Shown here piece by piece: positions 41,932 to 50,003 of a stretch of DNA of 64,000 nucleotides (position 1 is the stretch's first letter; each line of letters opens with the position of its first letter). The stretch comes from Blastocystis hominis (Eukaryota > Sar > Bigyra > Opalinata > Blastocystidae): the NCBI RefSeq assembly GCF_000151665.1, contig NW_013171838.1:819001-883000 (forward strand), written 5' to 3'. The notes under the pieces were generated by a model. That model ran no database searches. It saw nothing but the letters and a program-made list of their open reading frames with translations, and had not been told where the DNA came from. A program made the translations under genes and the position numbers.

Positions 41932-43087
41932 TCTTTGGTCTTCTTATTGTCGGAAGTGCGTCCAAGTTCCTCTTCGAGTTGCTGCACTTGTCGTTGCTTC
42001 TCTTCCACTTCTTTGCGTTTTCGTTCATCACTCAATGCCTTCGGTAACTTCGATCGCATCTTGTTGATTGCTTGTTGTTTGCTACTCAGCTCGTATGGGA
42101 CGTACTCGACCAGTGAATCATCGTCCAGGTAGTACCATCGTGTGTGCATGCCCATCTGGATATCACGAAGTACCTCGCTCAAATTGGACGGCGGTGGTAT
42201 CTTCATTTTGCGCCACAAATCCTCTCGTCCAAGGATATCGTAGTACAAGAAGATTCGAGTGGCGTTGTCCAGAATCTTGTTGCTCAACTTGGTGAATCCT
42301 TGGAATGCAATGAAGCAACTCGTCTTCCGATGTCGACTCATGCAAGCCATGGTGTCCATGAAGTTCACCACCCAGTGATCGTTCGGCTTCGTATATTAAT
42401 CGTCGAAGATGTAGATCGAGGGGTATGTGGTGTCATTGTAGATCGCCACACTTGATCCATCGTCATTCAATTGTTTGTACGCGACGTCCTCACTATCGGT
42501 AAAGTCAGGACGTACTTCGCTATCCGTGTTGATCCATTGCGTCTTGATGCCTGCTTTGTTGGCGACATGTTTGAGCACTTGTGGACACTTGTTTTCATAG
42601 CTCACCTTTCCCATGAAGAAGCAGATCTTGTCGAATGAGTGAGGTATCTCGTAGCACAACTGGTTGATGAGGAACGACTTACCCGACTTGGAAGGAGCAA
42701 TGATGAGTGTGAATTGATTGAGGAATGTGTCCTGACAATCGAGTTCCCAATCGAACTTCATAATGCCCATGCTCTCCTTGTTTTGTCGAAGGTCTTGCAA
42801 TTGCTCGTCAATGGTTTGCTCTGGCTGGATATAGTCGGCTAATTCTTTCAGTATTTTGGCATATTGCTTGCTCTTCTCCTCATCGGTTTCATTCTCCATC
42901 CGTTGTTTGATGGTATCCTGCATTACTTCGGCTTGATTGAGCGTATTTTCTGTTCTTCTCGTCAATCGTTTGTTGTTATACGGACATCGATGGTTAAATC
43001 GTCTTATTCGGTTCTTGATCGAGAGTAGTGTAGTGTCTATGTTGGGAATGTACGGACTATCTTCCATTTATTAGGGAGGAACTTCGT

Positions 43088-43125
43088 GGGAAGCCGAAGG
43101 CTTCCCGGGGCAACGCAGTTGCCCC
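43088..43125. repeat. Double-hairpin element upstream of the ATPase start
   Basis: Stem GGGAAGCC with loop GAA, then stem GGGGCAAC with loop GCA. A further half hairpin (GGGAGGAACTTCGT) precedes it, as if this copy entered an older one. Confidence 0.85.
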
Positions 43126-43192
43126 TATTTACTTTGGTTATCACGACATCCGCGATGCCCAAAGTGAAAAAGGAATCTATCACACATACCTC

Positions 43193-43774
43193 TTACAAGA
43201 AATCGCAATCGAAGACACTATTCATACTCTTGATCTTGATTTGAGTTGCCGTGAGTGATATGTACGAAAACAGACGGGGGGAGGCTTTGCCTTCCCCCGG
43301 GGCAACTTCGTTGCCCCTCGTATCACCATTTTTGCCCTCGAATTCATTGCTCGTACCAGTTACTACGATATCGATCGTTGCGTCCTTGTATTCGCGAAGA
43401 TCGGCACAGGGCACATTTCGCAGATCGATCTTGATAGGCTTCTTGTCGTTATTCACGATCTTCGTGTTCGGACTCAATTTCACTTTGAACTGGATCTCAC
43501 CTTCGTATTCACTGTACGATCGACTATCTCTCTTCGTCTCATCAAGAATTCTTTTGAACTCTTCCGATTGCTCCTTGGGCAGTGTGATGGAGAAAGTGTT
43601 GAACAGTTTCTTCTTGTCTGTTTCGAACTTCGAGTTGTCACCCACGAAAACAATGGTAGCATCGGTGATCTTGCAAACATACTTCGCCGATTCGCCTTCT
43701 TTCTTGAATCCATTCGAAGTGAGAGACACATTGGAAGCATTGGAAAGATCGAAAACCTGAATCTTGTTGCTCAT
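43193..43774 (-). CDS. Conserved beta-rich protein, 193 aa (element B)
   Basis: Homologue of 30807-31352; 12 residues longer owing to an in-frame double hairpin (43276-43317). Begins MSNKIQVFDLSN; contains KLFNTFSITLPKEQSEEFKR and IDLRNVPCADLREYKDATID. Lies between capsid and ATPase genes on the same strand. Candidate penton or OB-fold protein; not resolved. Confidence 0.65.
   Translation of the reverse strand: MSNKIQVFDLSNASNVSLTSNGFKKEGESAKYVCKITDATIVFVGDNSKFETDKKKLFNTFSITLPKEQSEEFKRILDETKRDSRSYSEYEGEIQFKVKLSPNTKIVNNDKKPIKIDLRNVPCADLREYKDATIDIVVTGTSNEFEGKNGDTRGNEVAPGEGKASPRLFSYISLTATQIKIKSMNSVFDCDFL
43276..43317. repeat. Double-hairpin element inside the 193-aa gene
   Basis: Stem GGGGGAGGC with loop TTT (one imperfect pair), then stem GGGGCAAC with loop TTC. 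Keeps the frame open. Confidence 0.82.
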
Positions 43775-43821
43775 ATCTATTTATATTTATTTATTGAAAT
43801 CTTTAAGTGATATTAGTTATG

Positions 43822-43861
43822 GAGGCATCTGCGATGCCTCCCGAGGCGACTTCGTCGCCTC
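43822..43861. repeat. Double-hairpin element between the 193-aa gene and the capsid gene
   Basis: Stem GAGGCATC with loop TGC, two bases, then stem GAGGCGAC with loop TTC. Confidence 0.88.
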
Positions 43862-43890
43862 AAAGTTACCATACAAACCTGCGGCTCCCC

Positions 43891-45192
43891 TTACGCTCCC
43901 ACCGTGTTGGCACGGATCATGATGAGGTGCATCTGGAAAGGATCTGTATGTTTTTCCTCAAAATCGATTTCGAACTGGATCTGATTCGATGCTCGCATCG
44001 GGAACCACTCGGCCAACGGGAAGGCGAAGATGCGGAACTGATTCAACCACGTCTTGTATGTCAACAGCGTGTCGTACTCGTCGGACCGACTATTGCAGAG
44101 GTAGTCCATCCATTCGAAGAACGTGTGATCAATACCATCAGGTGTGTTCGTGTTGTCCACATTGATGATGCGCTTCTGTTCACCAGCGATATTCAATGAG
44201 ATCCGACTAACCCGAATATTTTTGAGTGATGAGAAATCACCATTTTTATCCGTGAACATCATGAACATCATCTTGACGGGGAAGTTGACCAACACACGAT
44301 CATCGATGAAAGTTTTACTATCGTTACCGCCAGGAGTAATATTGAACGTTTTGGTCATGATCTGGTTCTTCACCAACTGCGTGTCCTCAGGATCGAAGGT
44401 GGAATCATCGCTCGTCTTGTAACTGTGATACCACAGCGTACATGTATCGAAATACACACCGGCGAAAGCCGTGTCGTTCTCTGCACCATCCGGGGTATCC
44501 GCGGTCTTGATATTGGTTCCATTGATGTAGAAGTAAGAATCGTCGTTCGTTGGATAGATCTGAGCATCCATCTGTGTGAGATTGATGAATCGTTCCTGAG
44601 AACATCCTTCGAAGATATCCGCAAAGTTCACATTGATCGTCGTGGTTGCATAAGTCTGACCAGCTGGTTGTACGAACTTGAGCCTGTTGTAGAACAACTT
44701 GCCACTATAAGGTCGATTCATGATAGCCGCAGCTCTCACGGTTTTATCGGTTGTATCGTAGTCCAATGCATCGTAGTAGATGTAGGACAGCTCCTTCAGA
44801 CCTTCGTTTACCGTATGGGTGTTCTTGTTGTCTGTGAGTGCATTCAACAGAGACCGAATCTGACCGATGTTTTCATTGTCTGCGCTCAGAGGCAAGGACG
44901 CCAAGTTCTCACCATTCCAGTAGGTGTACGTGACCTTCGTGTTGTTCACGATACCCGACATATTCTTCTTCACCGGAACATAGATATCCTTGGGTGAACT
45001 GCTAGCATTATTTGCCAACCCGGTGATCTTGAGCTTGAACGTCATTCGAGACTTGTACAGATTGAAGTACACGTCATCACCGGATGGTGCGATCGTCCAA
45101 TTGATCACATCGGTCGACTTGATGTTATTGTACTGATTGCTGAACACAATCTGCGATTCGTAGTTATGCACAGGAGGAATTGTAGTTGCCAT
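43891..45192 (-). CDS. Major capsid protein candidate, 433 aa (element B)
   Basis: Complete open frame from a TAAATG start. The N-terminal part INWTIAPSGDDVYFNLYKSR has the shape of the Polinton/adenovirus-like double jelly-roll capsid start (a strand, then SGxDYxxL). The C-terminal part contains FEWMDYLCNSRSDEYDTL and WFPMRASNQIQFEIDF. It is the longest gene of the capsid-ATPase cluster, is conserved in all elements, and lies in the place expected for the capsid gene. Shorter than the usual 500-650 residues, so a compact or divergent form. Structure prediction would be needed to rule out a penton. Confidence 0.55.
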   Translation of the reverse strand: MATTIPPVHNYESQIVFSNQYNNIKSTDVINWTIAPSGDDVYFNLYKSRMTFKLKITGLANNASSSPKDIYVPVKKNMSGIVNNTKVTYTYWNGENLASLPLSADNENIGQIRSLLNALTDNKNTHTVNEGLKELSYIYYDALDYDTTDKTVRAAAIMNRPYSGKLFYNRLKFVQPAGQTYATTTINVNFADIFEGCSQERFINLTQMDAQIYPTNDDSYFYINGTNIKTADTPDGAENDTAFAGVYFDTCTLWYHSYKTSDDSTFDPEDTQLVKNQIMTKTFNITPGGNDSKTFIDDRVLVNFPVKMMFMMFTDKNGDFSSLKNIRVSRISLNIAGEQKRIINVDNTNTPDGIDHTFFEWMDYLCNSRSDEYDTLLTYKTWLNQFRIFAFPLAEWFPMRASNQIQFEIDFEEKHTDPFQMHLIMIRANTVGA

Positions 45193-45230
45193 TTACTATA
45201 GGGAGAAAAATCGTTCTCGCTATATTATAA

Positions 45231-46523
45231 ATGTCAAGCACAGCAGAGAAACTTGTATATCTCCAGAATGGAGTGTTCAAACGCAAGGAGATGACGAATG
45301 GTCTCCAGTACTACCATAATGGAGCATTCAAGACCTTCGCATTACCGAGCGGGAATGGCACCTTCGTGCTCAGCAATTACAACAACGACTTCACCTGGGT
45401 TGATGCGAGTAGCCTAGAGTCTGAAGACTTCACCACGCTCGACAACTCGTACTTCAAAGACAGCAACAGTCAGGCAATCACCATTGCCACTCAAGGTACG
45501 ATTCCATACTTTACCAGCAATAGCACCTTCGGTGAGCTCGATCTGCCTAGTAGCGGTAAGTAGGTGCTGAACATGGACGAAGATGGCAATCCTTCGTTCT
45601 TGTTATTCAGTGCGACTACGATCAACACGGCTATCGGTCTCGGTACCACATCGAACAAGTACGCGATTGCCAACTGGAACTCGACAACGAGCACTCGTAA
45701 AGATCTGTTCCTGCCAGATCAGTCCGGGACGTACATCCTGAAAGGAGTAGAGGCTGGGGCTTTCGGAATTCAGTACACATTCGAGACAATGAACGCCTCA
45801 ACTCTATTCCACGATTGCCTCGGCGTGCAGTCGACGAACCTGTGTCTCATTGCTTACAAGGGCAATAGTGCATTCGGTGTGAACGTGCCTGCGATGAATA
45901 ACTCTTCTGGCTACTTCGTCTTCAAGAACGAGACAAATACTGAAGTACCCACAACGAGCATCCTTGACTCCAATGTAATCTATAAAGATATTCTTGGATG
46001 TACGAATGAAGAACAATGTATCGTGATCAATTATGGAACGGGTGTGAGCAAATTGACCATCCCGTCCAACTCAGGATCGTACTTGCTGAACGTGACTAGC
46101 AGTGGAATATCCTTCGAGCCACAGCCTACCAAGTTGTCTACGACATACACGTACTCTTGGTCTGGTAGTGGTCACACCGTCGTATCCGAGATACTCGGAT
46201 CAGACAATTCGAACTTGACGGAAGAACTCATGTTATCTTCGAACAGCAAGTATCTGGTCACGATTAATTTGAGTCTCAAGTGTGGTAACTACGAACAGGC
46301 ATTCGTAGGCTTTACAGACACGCCGACCTTGGTAATCACTACGTCTCAAGCAACGTTGCTGAAGACAACACTTGACAACCCAACCCCAACAATGAACGTC
46401 TCTGGCACATCTATATTCTCACCGTTAAAAGAGGGTGGATTACAACTCGTTGTGACACGCGGTGGTGATACAACTATCTCGCACTTATACTCGAACTTCC
46501 AAGTCACGATTGTAGAACTTTAA
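45231..46523 (+). CDS. Fibre-like receptor-binding protein candidate, with in-frame TAG
   Basis: Two open stretches (110 and 319 residues) in one frame separated by a single TAG at 45561. Short repeats of the form LPSGNGTFVL, LPDQSGTYIL, IPSNSGSYLL resemble phage and virus tail-fibre shafts. The C-terminal part (about 150 residues, beta-rich, ending SNFQVTIVEL) looks like a globular head. It is divergent from the capsid gene, with 38 bp between the two start codons, so a shared promoter is likely. The TAG could be a lesion or a readthrough site. Confidence 0.5.
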
Positions 46524-46571
46524 GGGACAAAGTGAAATAAGGGCGACTTGGAAACCATAGCTTCCAGTCTT

Positions 46572-47009
46572 TTACTTTGGCGGTAATCGTTTACCCGATA
46601 CACATTCGAGTTGATCAAATGCAACACCATCGATATCAATGATAATTATATCACCACCTAATGTCATCACACGATGACCTTCGATATCATAGATATTCTC
46701 ATTGAAAGCACGGAGTTCAGCAATGTTTCGGGGAAGGTTCGCTTCCCCGGCGGGACTTTGTGGGAAGCCTTCGGCTTCCCGGGGCGACTTTGTCGCCCCA
46801 CTTTGTCCCCCATACTTCACTATGTATTTATCATCATAACATGATTTCACAAGAAGATGTTGAAGATCAGGTGAATTTATCATCATATAAGGAGGATTAT
46901 ACTCATTATGATAATTTGTACCTTTTGGGTCCTCAACAAATGAATTAATCATATCATGCACATATTTACGTGTGATATCAAGACGTTCATCATTCATCCA
47001 ACAGTTCAT
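46572..47009 (-). CDS. Hypothetical protein, 145 aa, enlarged by nested hairpins
   Basis: Starts MNCWMNDERLDITRKYVHD. The middle (residues about 66-94, GQSGATKSPREAEGFPQSPA and on) is encoded by a nest of double hairpins at 46730-46811. The conserved-looking part would be the N-terminal 65 and C-terminal 50 residues. No family recognised. Confidence 0.45.
   Translation of the reverse strand: MNCWMNDERLDITRKYVHDMINSFVEDPKGTNYHNEYNPPYMMINSPDLQHLLVKSCYDDKYIVKYGGQSGATKSPREAEGFPQSPAGEANLPRNIAELRAFNENIYDIEGHRVMTLGGDIIIIDIDGVAFDQLECVSGKRLPPK
46730..46811. repeat. Nested double-hairpin elements with 7-bp target duplication
   Basis: Outer element: GGGGAAG/CTTCCCC hairpin, then GGCGGGAC... whose loop region is split. 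Inner element 46762-46799 (38 bp): stem GGGAAGCC loop TTC, stem GGGGCGAC loop TTT. ACTTTGT stands on both sides of the inner element (46755-46761 and 46800-46806). Confidence 0.9.
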
Positions 47010-47057
47010 TTGTATTTCTATTTATGTTTACATTATTTAAATCTATTTAGGCATCCC

Positions 47058-47249
47058 TCATTTCACTTTAATCTCTGTCGGACTGATCGATATGTCACTT
47101 CCACTGTCGTCATCGGATCCATTCTTCTCATTGTACACGCACAAGCAGTGACATCTGTCCTTGCATTTCGAGTCCACCACCAGTTTGTGGTTCTTTCTTC
47201 CACTCATCCATTTCCATGCACTTTTCAGCCATTGAATAAAGCGGTTCAT
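47058..47249 (-). CDS. Small Trp/Lys/Cys-containing protein, 63 aa
   Basis: MNRFIQWLKSAWKWMSGRK, then a Cys-rich stretch (KCKDRCHCLC) and an acidic/Ser tail. Its start codon lies two bases from the start codon of the integrase on the other strand. In a TAAATG context. Function unknown; could be a membrane-active or zinc-binding peptide. Confidence 0.4.
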   Translation of the reverse strand: MNRFIQWLKSAWKWMSGRKNHKLVVDSKCKDRCHCLCVYNEKNGSDDDSGSDISISPTEIKVK

Positions 47250-47251
47250 TT

Positions 47252-48280
47252 ATGAATGAAATCAAGGAACTAAGGAAACCAGCCAAGCGAAAAGGTGCAA
47301 CTCGAGTGATCATCAGTGGCTTCAAGAGAAACATATACTTCATCGATCTCATCGATTTCTCTTCCAAACAAGACAAATGGATTCAGGAAGTATTGGGAAG
47401 ACAAAAGTCCACAGGATTCCACAAGAATCGTGGATACAAGTACGTCCTTGTGTGTATTGATGGATATTCGAAATACCTGATGGCTCGGCGACTGAAAAGC
47501 AAGAGTGCCACAGAAGTCACGCATGCGATGAAGGATATCATTCAGACATACGGACCACCAAAGCATATTTGCTCTGATCAAGGCACCGAGTTCACCAATG
47601 CCATCTTTCGTACCAACATCTTGGACAAGTATGACATCACCATGTATCACATGGATTCAGCGAATAAAGCAGTACTAGCTGAACGAGCAATTCGAGATAT
47701 CAAGGAACACATCATGGTTCCATTCAATCAATCGAAAGGTGTGTGGTTCGACTTGATCGATGGTGCCGTTCGTAGACACAATGCAAGGAAGAACAGAGAC
47801 ACCGGATATGCACCCACTGACATTTGGAACAACAACATCTTGTACACGGAGAAGACAGAACCATCCAACATGACAGCGAAGGACACAACGCCTCAATTCG
47901 ATGTTGGTGATTATGTTCGAGTGACACGAAGACCTCGCGTTCTGGAAAAGCGATCATTAACAAGCAAATGGTCTCAGGACTTGTATGAAGTTGTTGACAT
48001 TGACGATCGATTCATGCCATTGATGTACGAAGTGAAGAATATGGAAAGCGGTAGCAAGCAGAAGTGCTATCATTGGGAACTCCTGGCAAGCAAATGCAAA
48101 CCACAGCCAGCACCACCAGTCACGCGATCCAAGAGTCGAAAGGAACCCAATGCATTGCGAGATGCAGCAAGGTCACATCGACCCATTACGAGGAGTCAGA
48201 ATGGGACGACTTCGTCGTCCCGGCGGAACTTTGTTCCGCCACAGAAACAACGTCGCCTAAATGTTCGAAAACGATCGTGA
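47252..48280 (+). CDS. Polinton-type rve (DDE) integrase
   Basis: 342 residues. The catalytic core has YFIDLIDFS (first Asp), GYKYVLVCIDGYSKYL, ICSDQGTEFTNAIF (second Asp) and KAVLAERAIRDIK (Glu, 34 residues between), the DD35E pattern. The C-terminal SH3/chromo-like part is DVGDYVRVTRRPRVLEKRSL with LYEVVDIDD. No N-terminal HHCC zinc motif is visible, so the protein is shorter than typical. The last 30 residues are encoded by a double hairpin (48203-48240) and overlap a gene on the other strand. It would insert the element DNA into the host genome. Confidence 0.85.
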   Translation: MNEIKELRKPAKRKGATRVIISGFKRNIYFIDLIDFSSKQDKWIQEVLGRQKSTGFHKNRGYKYVLVCIDGYSKYLMARRLKSKSATEVTHAMKDIIQTYGPPKHICSDQGTEFTNAIFRTNILDKYDITMYHMDSANKAVLAERAIRDIKEHIMVPFNQSKGVWFDLIDGAVRRHNARKNRDTGYAPTDIWNNNILYTEKTEPSNMTAKDTTPQFDVGDYVRVTRRPRVLEKRSLTSKWSQDLYEVVDIDDRFMPLMYEVKNMESGSKQKCYHWELLASKCKPQPAPPVTRSKSRKEPNALRDAARSHRPITRSQNGTTSSSRRNFVPPQKQRRLNVRKRS

Positions 48281-48854
48281 TGCTCTTCACACCACCTAGA
48301 AGCATGAGAGGAAGATTCGAATACGTACGAAGGACAGGAGAGTTGTAGGGGGAAGCAACGCTTCCCCCGGGGGCACTACGTGCCCCCTCGTTGCCTCCAA
48401 TATTCACAACAGCATAACCAGTATGAGATGCAAGACTATTCAATGTATCGATGTACGGTCTGTCTAGGATAGGCGTATTGTCAAACGTGACTAGCACTCG
48501 ATAACCCTTTTCAACCACCGATTCGATTGACGTGCAATCGTTGAACATGTCTTCAGGAAGGTACGTTATGACAGTCGTGGTTATCAGGTACGATCCGGAC
48601 GGCATAGGCGGCATACCATCACCACCCCATTCGCTATTGAATGATTCGGTAGCTTCTGGTGTGTATTCGAAGACAAATGCTTCGTTCGCTTTCACGATGT
48701 AGGAAGGAGTACTACCCCACGAGTATTGAGGAACACCATCCACTGTCTCTCGAATTAGCACATGATGACCGTCCTTCTCTGGCATGTTGATGAGCATGTT
48801 GTCGAGCTTCTTGAACGTGTAGTTGTTTCCATTGCTACTGAAAATGTACGACAT
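48186..48854 (-). CDS. Hypothetical protein, 222 aa, convergent with the integrase
   Basis: MSYIFSSNGNNYTFKKLDNM and YLPEDMFNDCTSIESVVEKGY; beta-rich, unrecognised. Start in TAAATG. Its C-terminal 30 or so codons overlap the integrase 3' end by 95 bp, and two double hairpins (48203-48240, 48348-48387) lie in its C-terminal part. Possible virion surface protein. Confidence 0.5.
   Translation of the reverse strand: MSYIFSSNGNNYTFKKLDNMLINMPEKDGHHVLIRETVDGVPQYSWGSTPSYIVKANEAFVFEYTPEATESFNSEWGGDGMPPMPSGSYLITTTVITYLPEDMFNDCTSIESVVEKGYRVLVTFDNTPILDRPYIDTLNSLASHTGYAVVNIGGNEGARSAPGGSVASPYNSPVLRTYSNLPLMLLGGVKSITIVFEHLGDVVSVAEQSSAGTTKSSHSDSS
48203..48240. repeat. Double-hairpin element in overlapping integrase / 222-aa genes
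   Basis: Stem GGGACGAC with loop TTC, then stem GGCGGAAC with loop TTT. Open in both overlapping frames. Confidence 0.88.
48348..48387. repeat. Double-hairpin element in the 222-aa gene
   Basis: Stem GGGGGAAGC with loop AAC, then stem GGGGGCAC with loop TAC. Confidence 0.88.
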
Positions 48855-48862
48855 TTACTTTT

Positions 48863-49373
48863 TTATTTACTTTGTCTTTGATATGCACGAACGTACACAC
48901 CCTTCAAACACGCACCATCATCGATGAACAGATCGGACAACTCGGGAGGCACTTCATCATCCACCACCTTGAAGACCACGCGAACATAGTAGTTGGAGAA
49001 GAAGTAAACAGCACGATTCTCAGTCATTACACCGATGATGTGAGGAGGCAGTGAGTTGCCCCTCCAAAACACGTTCAGAGGCACACCGAGCAAACCGTTG
49101 GATTTCAATTGAGGCAATAGATACTCCCATTCATCCTCGGTAAACAAAGGTGGACGAGTTTCATCCAATGTCATCTCGATGCAATCATAGTCGTGCAAGA
49201 TCAAACCACAGTTCACATTTGCTTGCGGTAGTGCAAACACTGAAGCCGAATAGACGCTCGGAATTGATCGGATACTTGGTGTGAATGATAATGTCGGCGA
49301 GTTCGATATTCTCGTCCTCACAAGTGCGTACCAGGGAAGACCATGTGTTGTTCTCTGTTTTCTTGTACTTCAT
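48863..49373 (-). pseudogene. Hypothetical protein with a frameshift (element B)
   Basis: The N-terminal frame (from 49373, MKYKKTENNTWSSLVRTCED) and the C-terminal frame (to 48863, DEVPPELSDLFIDDGACLKG) overlap around 49185-49321 in different phases. The most economical view is one gene of about 165 residues with a frame change near 49240. The start is in a TAAATG context. No family recognised. Confidence 0.5.
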
Positions 49374-49425
49374 TTAGGGAAGCATCTAGGGTTAAAAGAG
49401 AAAATATAAATATATAAATATATAA

Positions 49426-49899
49426 ATGAATAGACCTACTCACACATCGGCGGGACAAAGTCCCGCTGGGTTGCCAAAGGCAACCCATACTTTGAACCCC
49501 AACACAGGACGAGAAATTCAAATCAACGGAGTTCGCTTCTGGAACCTTCTCAAGCGTGGATACAAGTACGACGAGAAATTGAATCGCTTGTACGATACAC
49601 CTTTACCACCAGATACGACGAAATATGTTCCCAAGTCGAGAATACTTTCTCCCAGCAATCGCTCCATGATTATTGGTGGCACAGCATACTACGAGTTACT
49701 CCATGACAACTACAGACGCGTAAAAGGACAATGGGTGAAAATGAGCAAAGAAGAAGCTGAGGCATACGATAATGATCCAGACATTAGCATTGCATTCGCT
49801 GACCCCAATTCTAGTGATTCTGATTCATCGGAATCCGAGTTCTACGACATCGATGAATTCGAGTACGATGCGGATGGTCATGCCATTTTCCCATTCTAG
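49426..49899 (+). CDS. 2-cysteine-adaptor-like protein, 157 aa
   Basis: Contains LNPNTGREIQINGVRFWNLL, the NPxTGRxI...G...L pattern of the viral 2-cysteine adaptor domain, here without obvious cysteines. The same motif opens the polymerase downstream. A second degenerate copy may be SNRSMIIGGTAYYELLHDNY. Acidic Ser/Asp C-terminus. The double hairpin 49450-49486 encodes residues just before the motif. It may link proteins or hold DNA; role unknown. Confidence 0.5.
   Translation: MNRPTHTSAGQSPAGLPKATHTLNPNTGREIQINGVRFWNLLKRGYKYDEKLNRLYDTPLPPDTTKYVPKSRILSPSNRSMIIGGTAYYELLHDNYRRVKGQWVKMSKEEAEAYDNDPDISIAFADPNSSDSDSSESEFYDIDEFEYDADGHAIFPF
49450..49486. repeat. Double-hairpin element near the 5' end of the 157-aa gene
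   Basis: Stem GCGGGAC with loop AAA, two bases, then stem GGTTGCC with loop AAA. Confidence 0.85.
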
Positions 49900-49995
49900 G
49901 GATGCCGAAGGCATCCCGGGGCAACGTACGTTGCCCCTTATCTAGGGTACCAACATGGGGAAGCGTAGCTTCCCCGGGAGACGACTTCGTGACCC
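49899..49995. repeat. Two double-hairpin elements before the polymerase gene
   Basis: First (49899-49937): stem GGGATGCC loop GAA, then GGGGCAAC pairing with GTTGCCCC around GTAC. Second (49957-49995): stem GGGGAAGC loop GTA, then an imperfect GGGAGACGAC hairpin. They fill most of the 104-bp gap before the polymerase ATG. Confidence 0.85.
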
Positions 49996-50003
49996 TTATA
50001 TAA

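Larger units (their letters stand above)
41640..43067 (-). pseudogene. Packaging ATPase (FtsK/HerA, A32-like) with premature stop (element B)
   Basis: Translation starts at 43067 (TAAATG context). Walker A is APSKSGKS at residues 124-131 and Walker B is SIYIFDD at 217-223. A TAA at 42396-42398 falls immediately after the Walker B aspartates, and the remaining 243 residues (FIAFQG motif, then Gln/Glu-rich coiled coil) continue in the same frame. Two double hairpins (41890-41931 and 41678-41715) lie in or next to the C-terminal coding part. Without readthrough the enzyme would be inactive. Confidence 0.8.

Noticed and set aside
45555-45600. A short intron removing the TAG of the fibre-like gene
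   Set aside because: GTAAGTAG sits there, but no 28-38 bp GT..AG interval restores a better frame, and no other viral gene shows introns.
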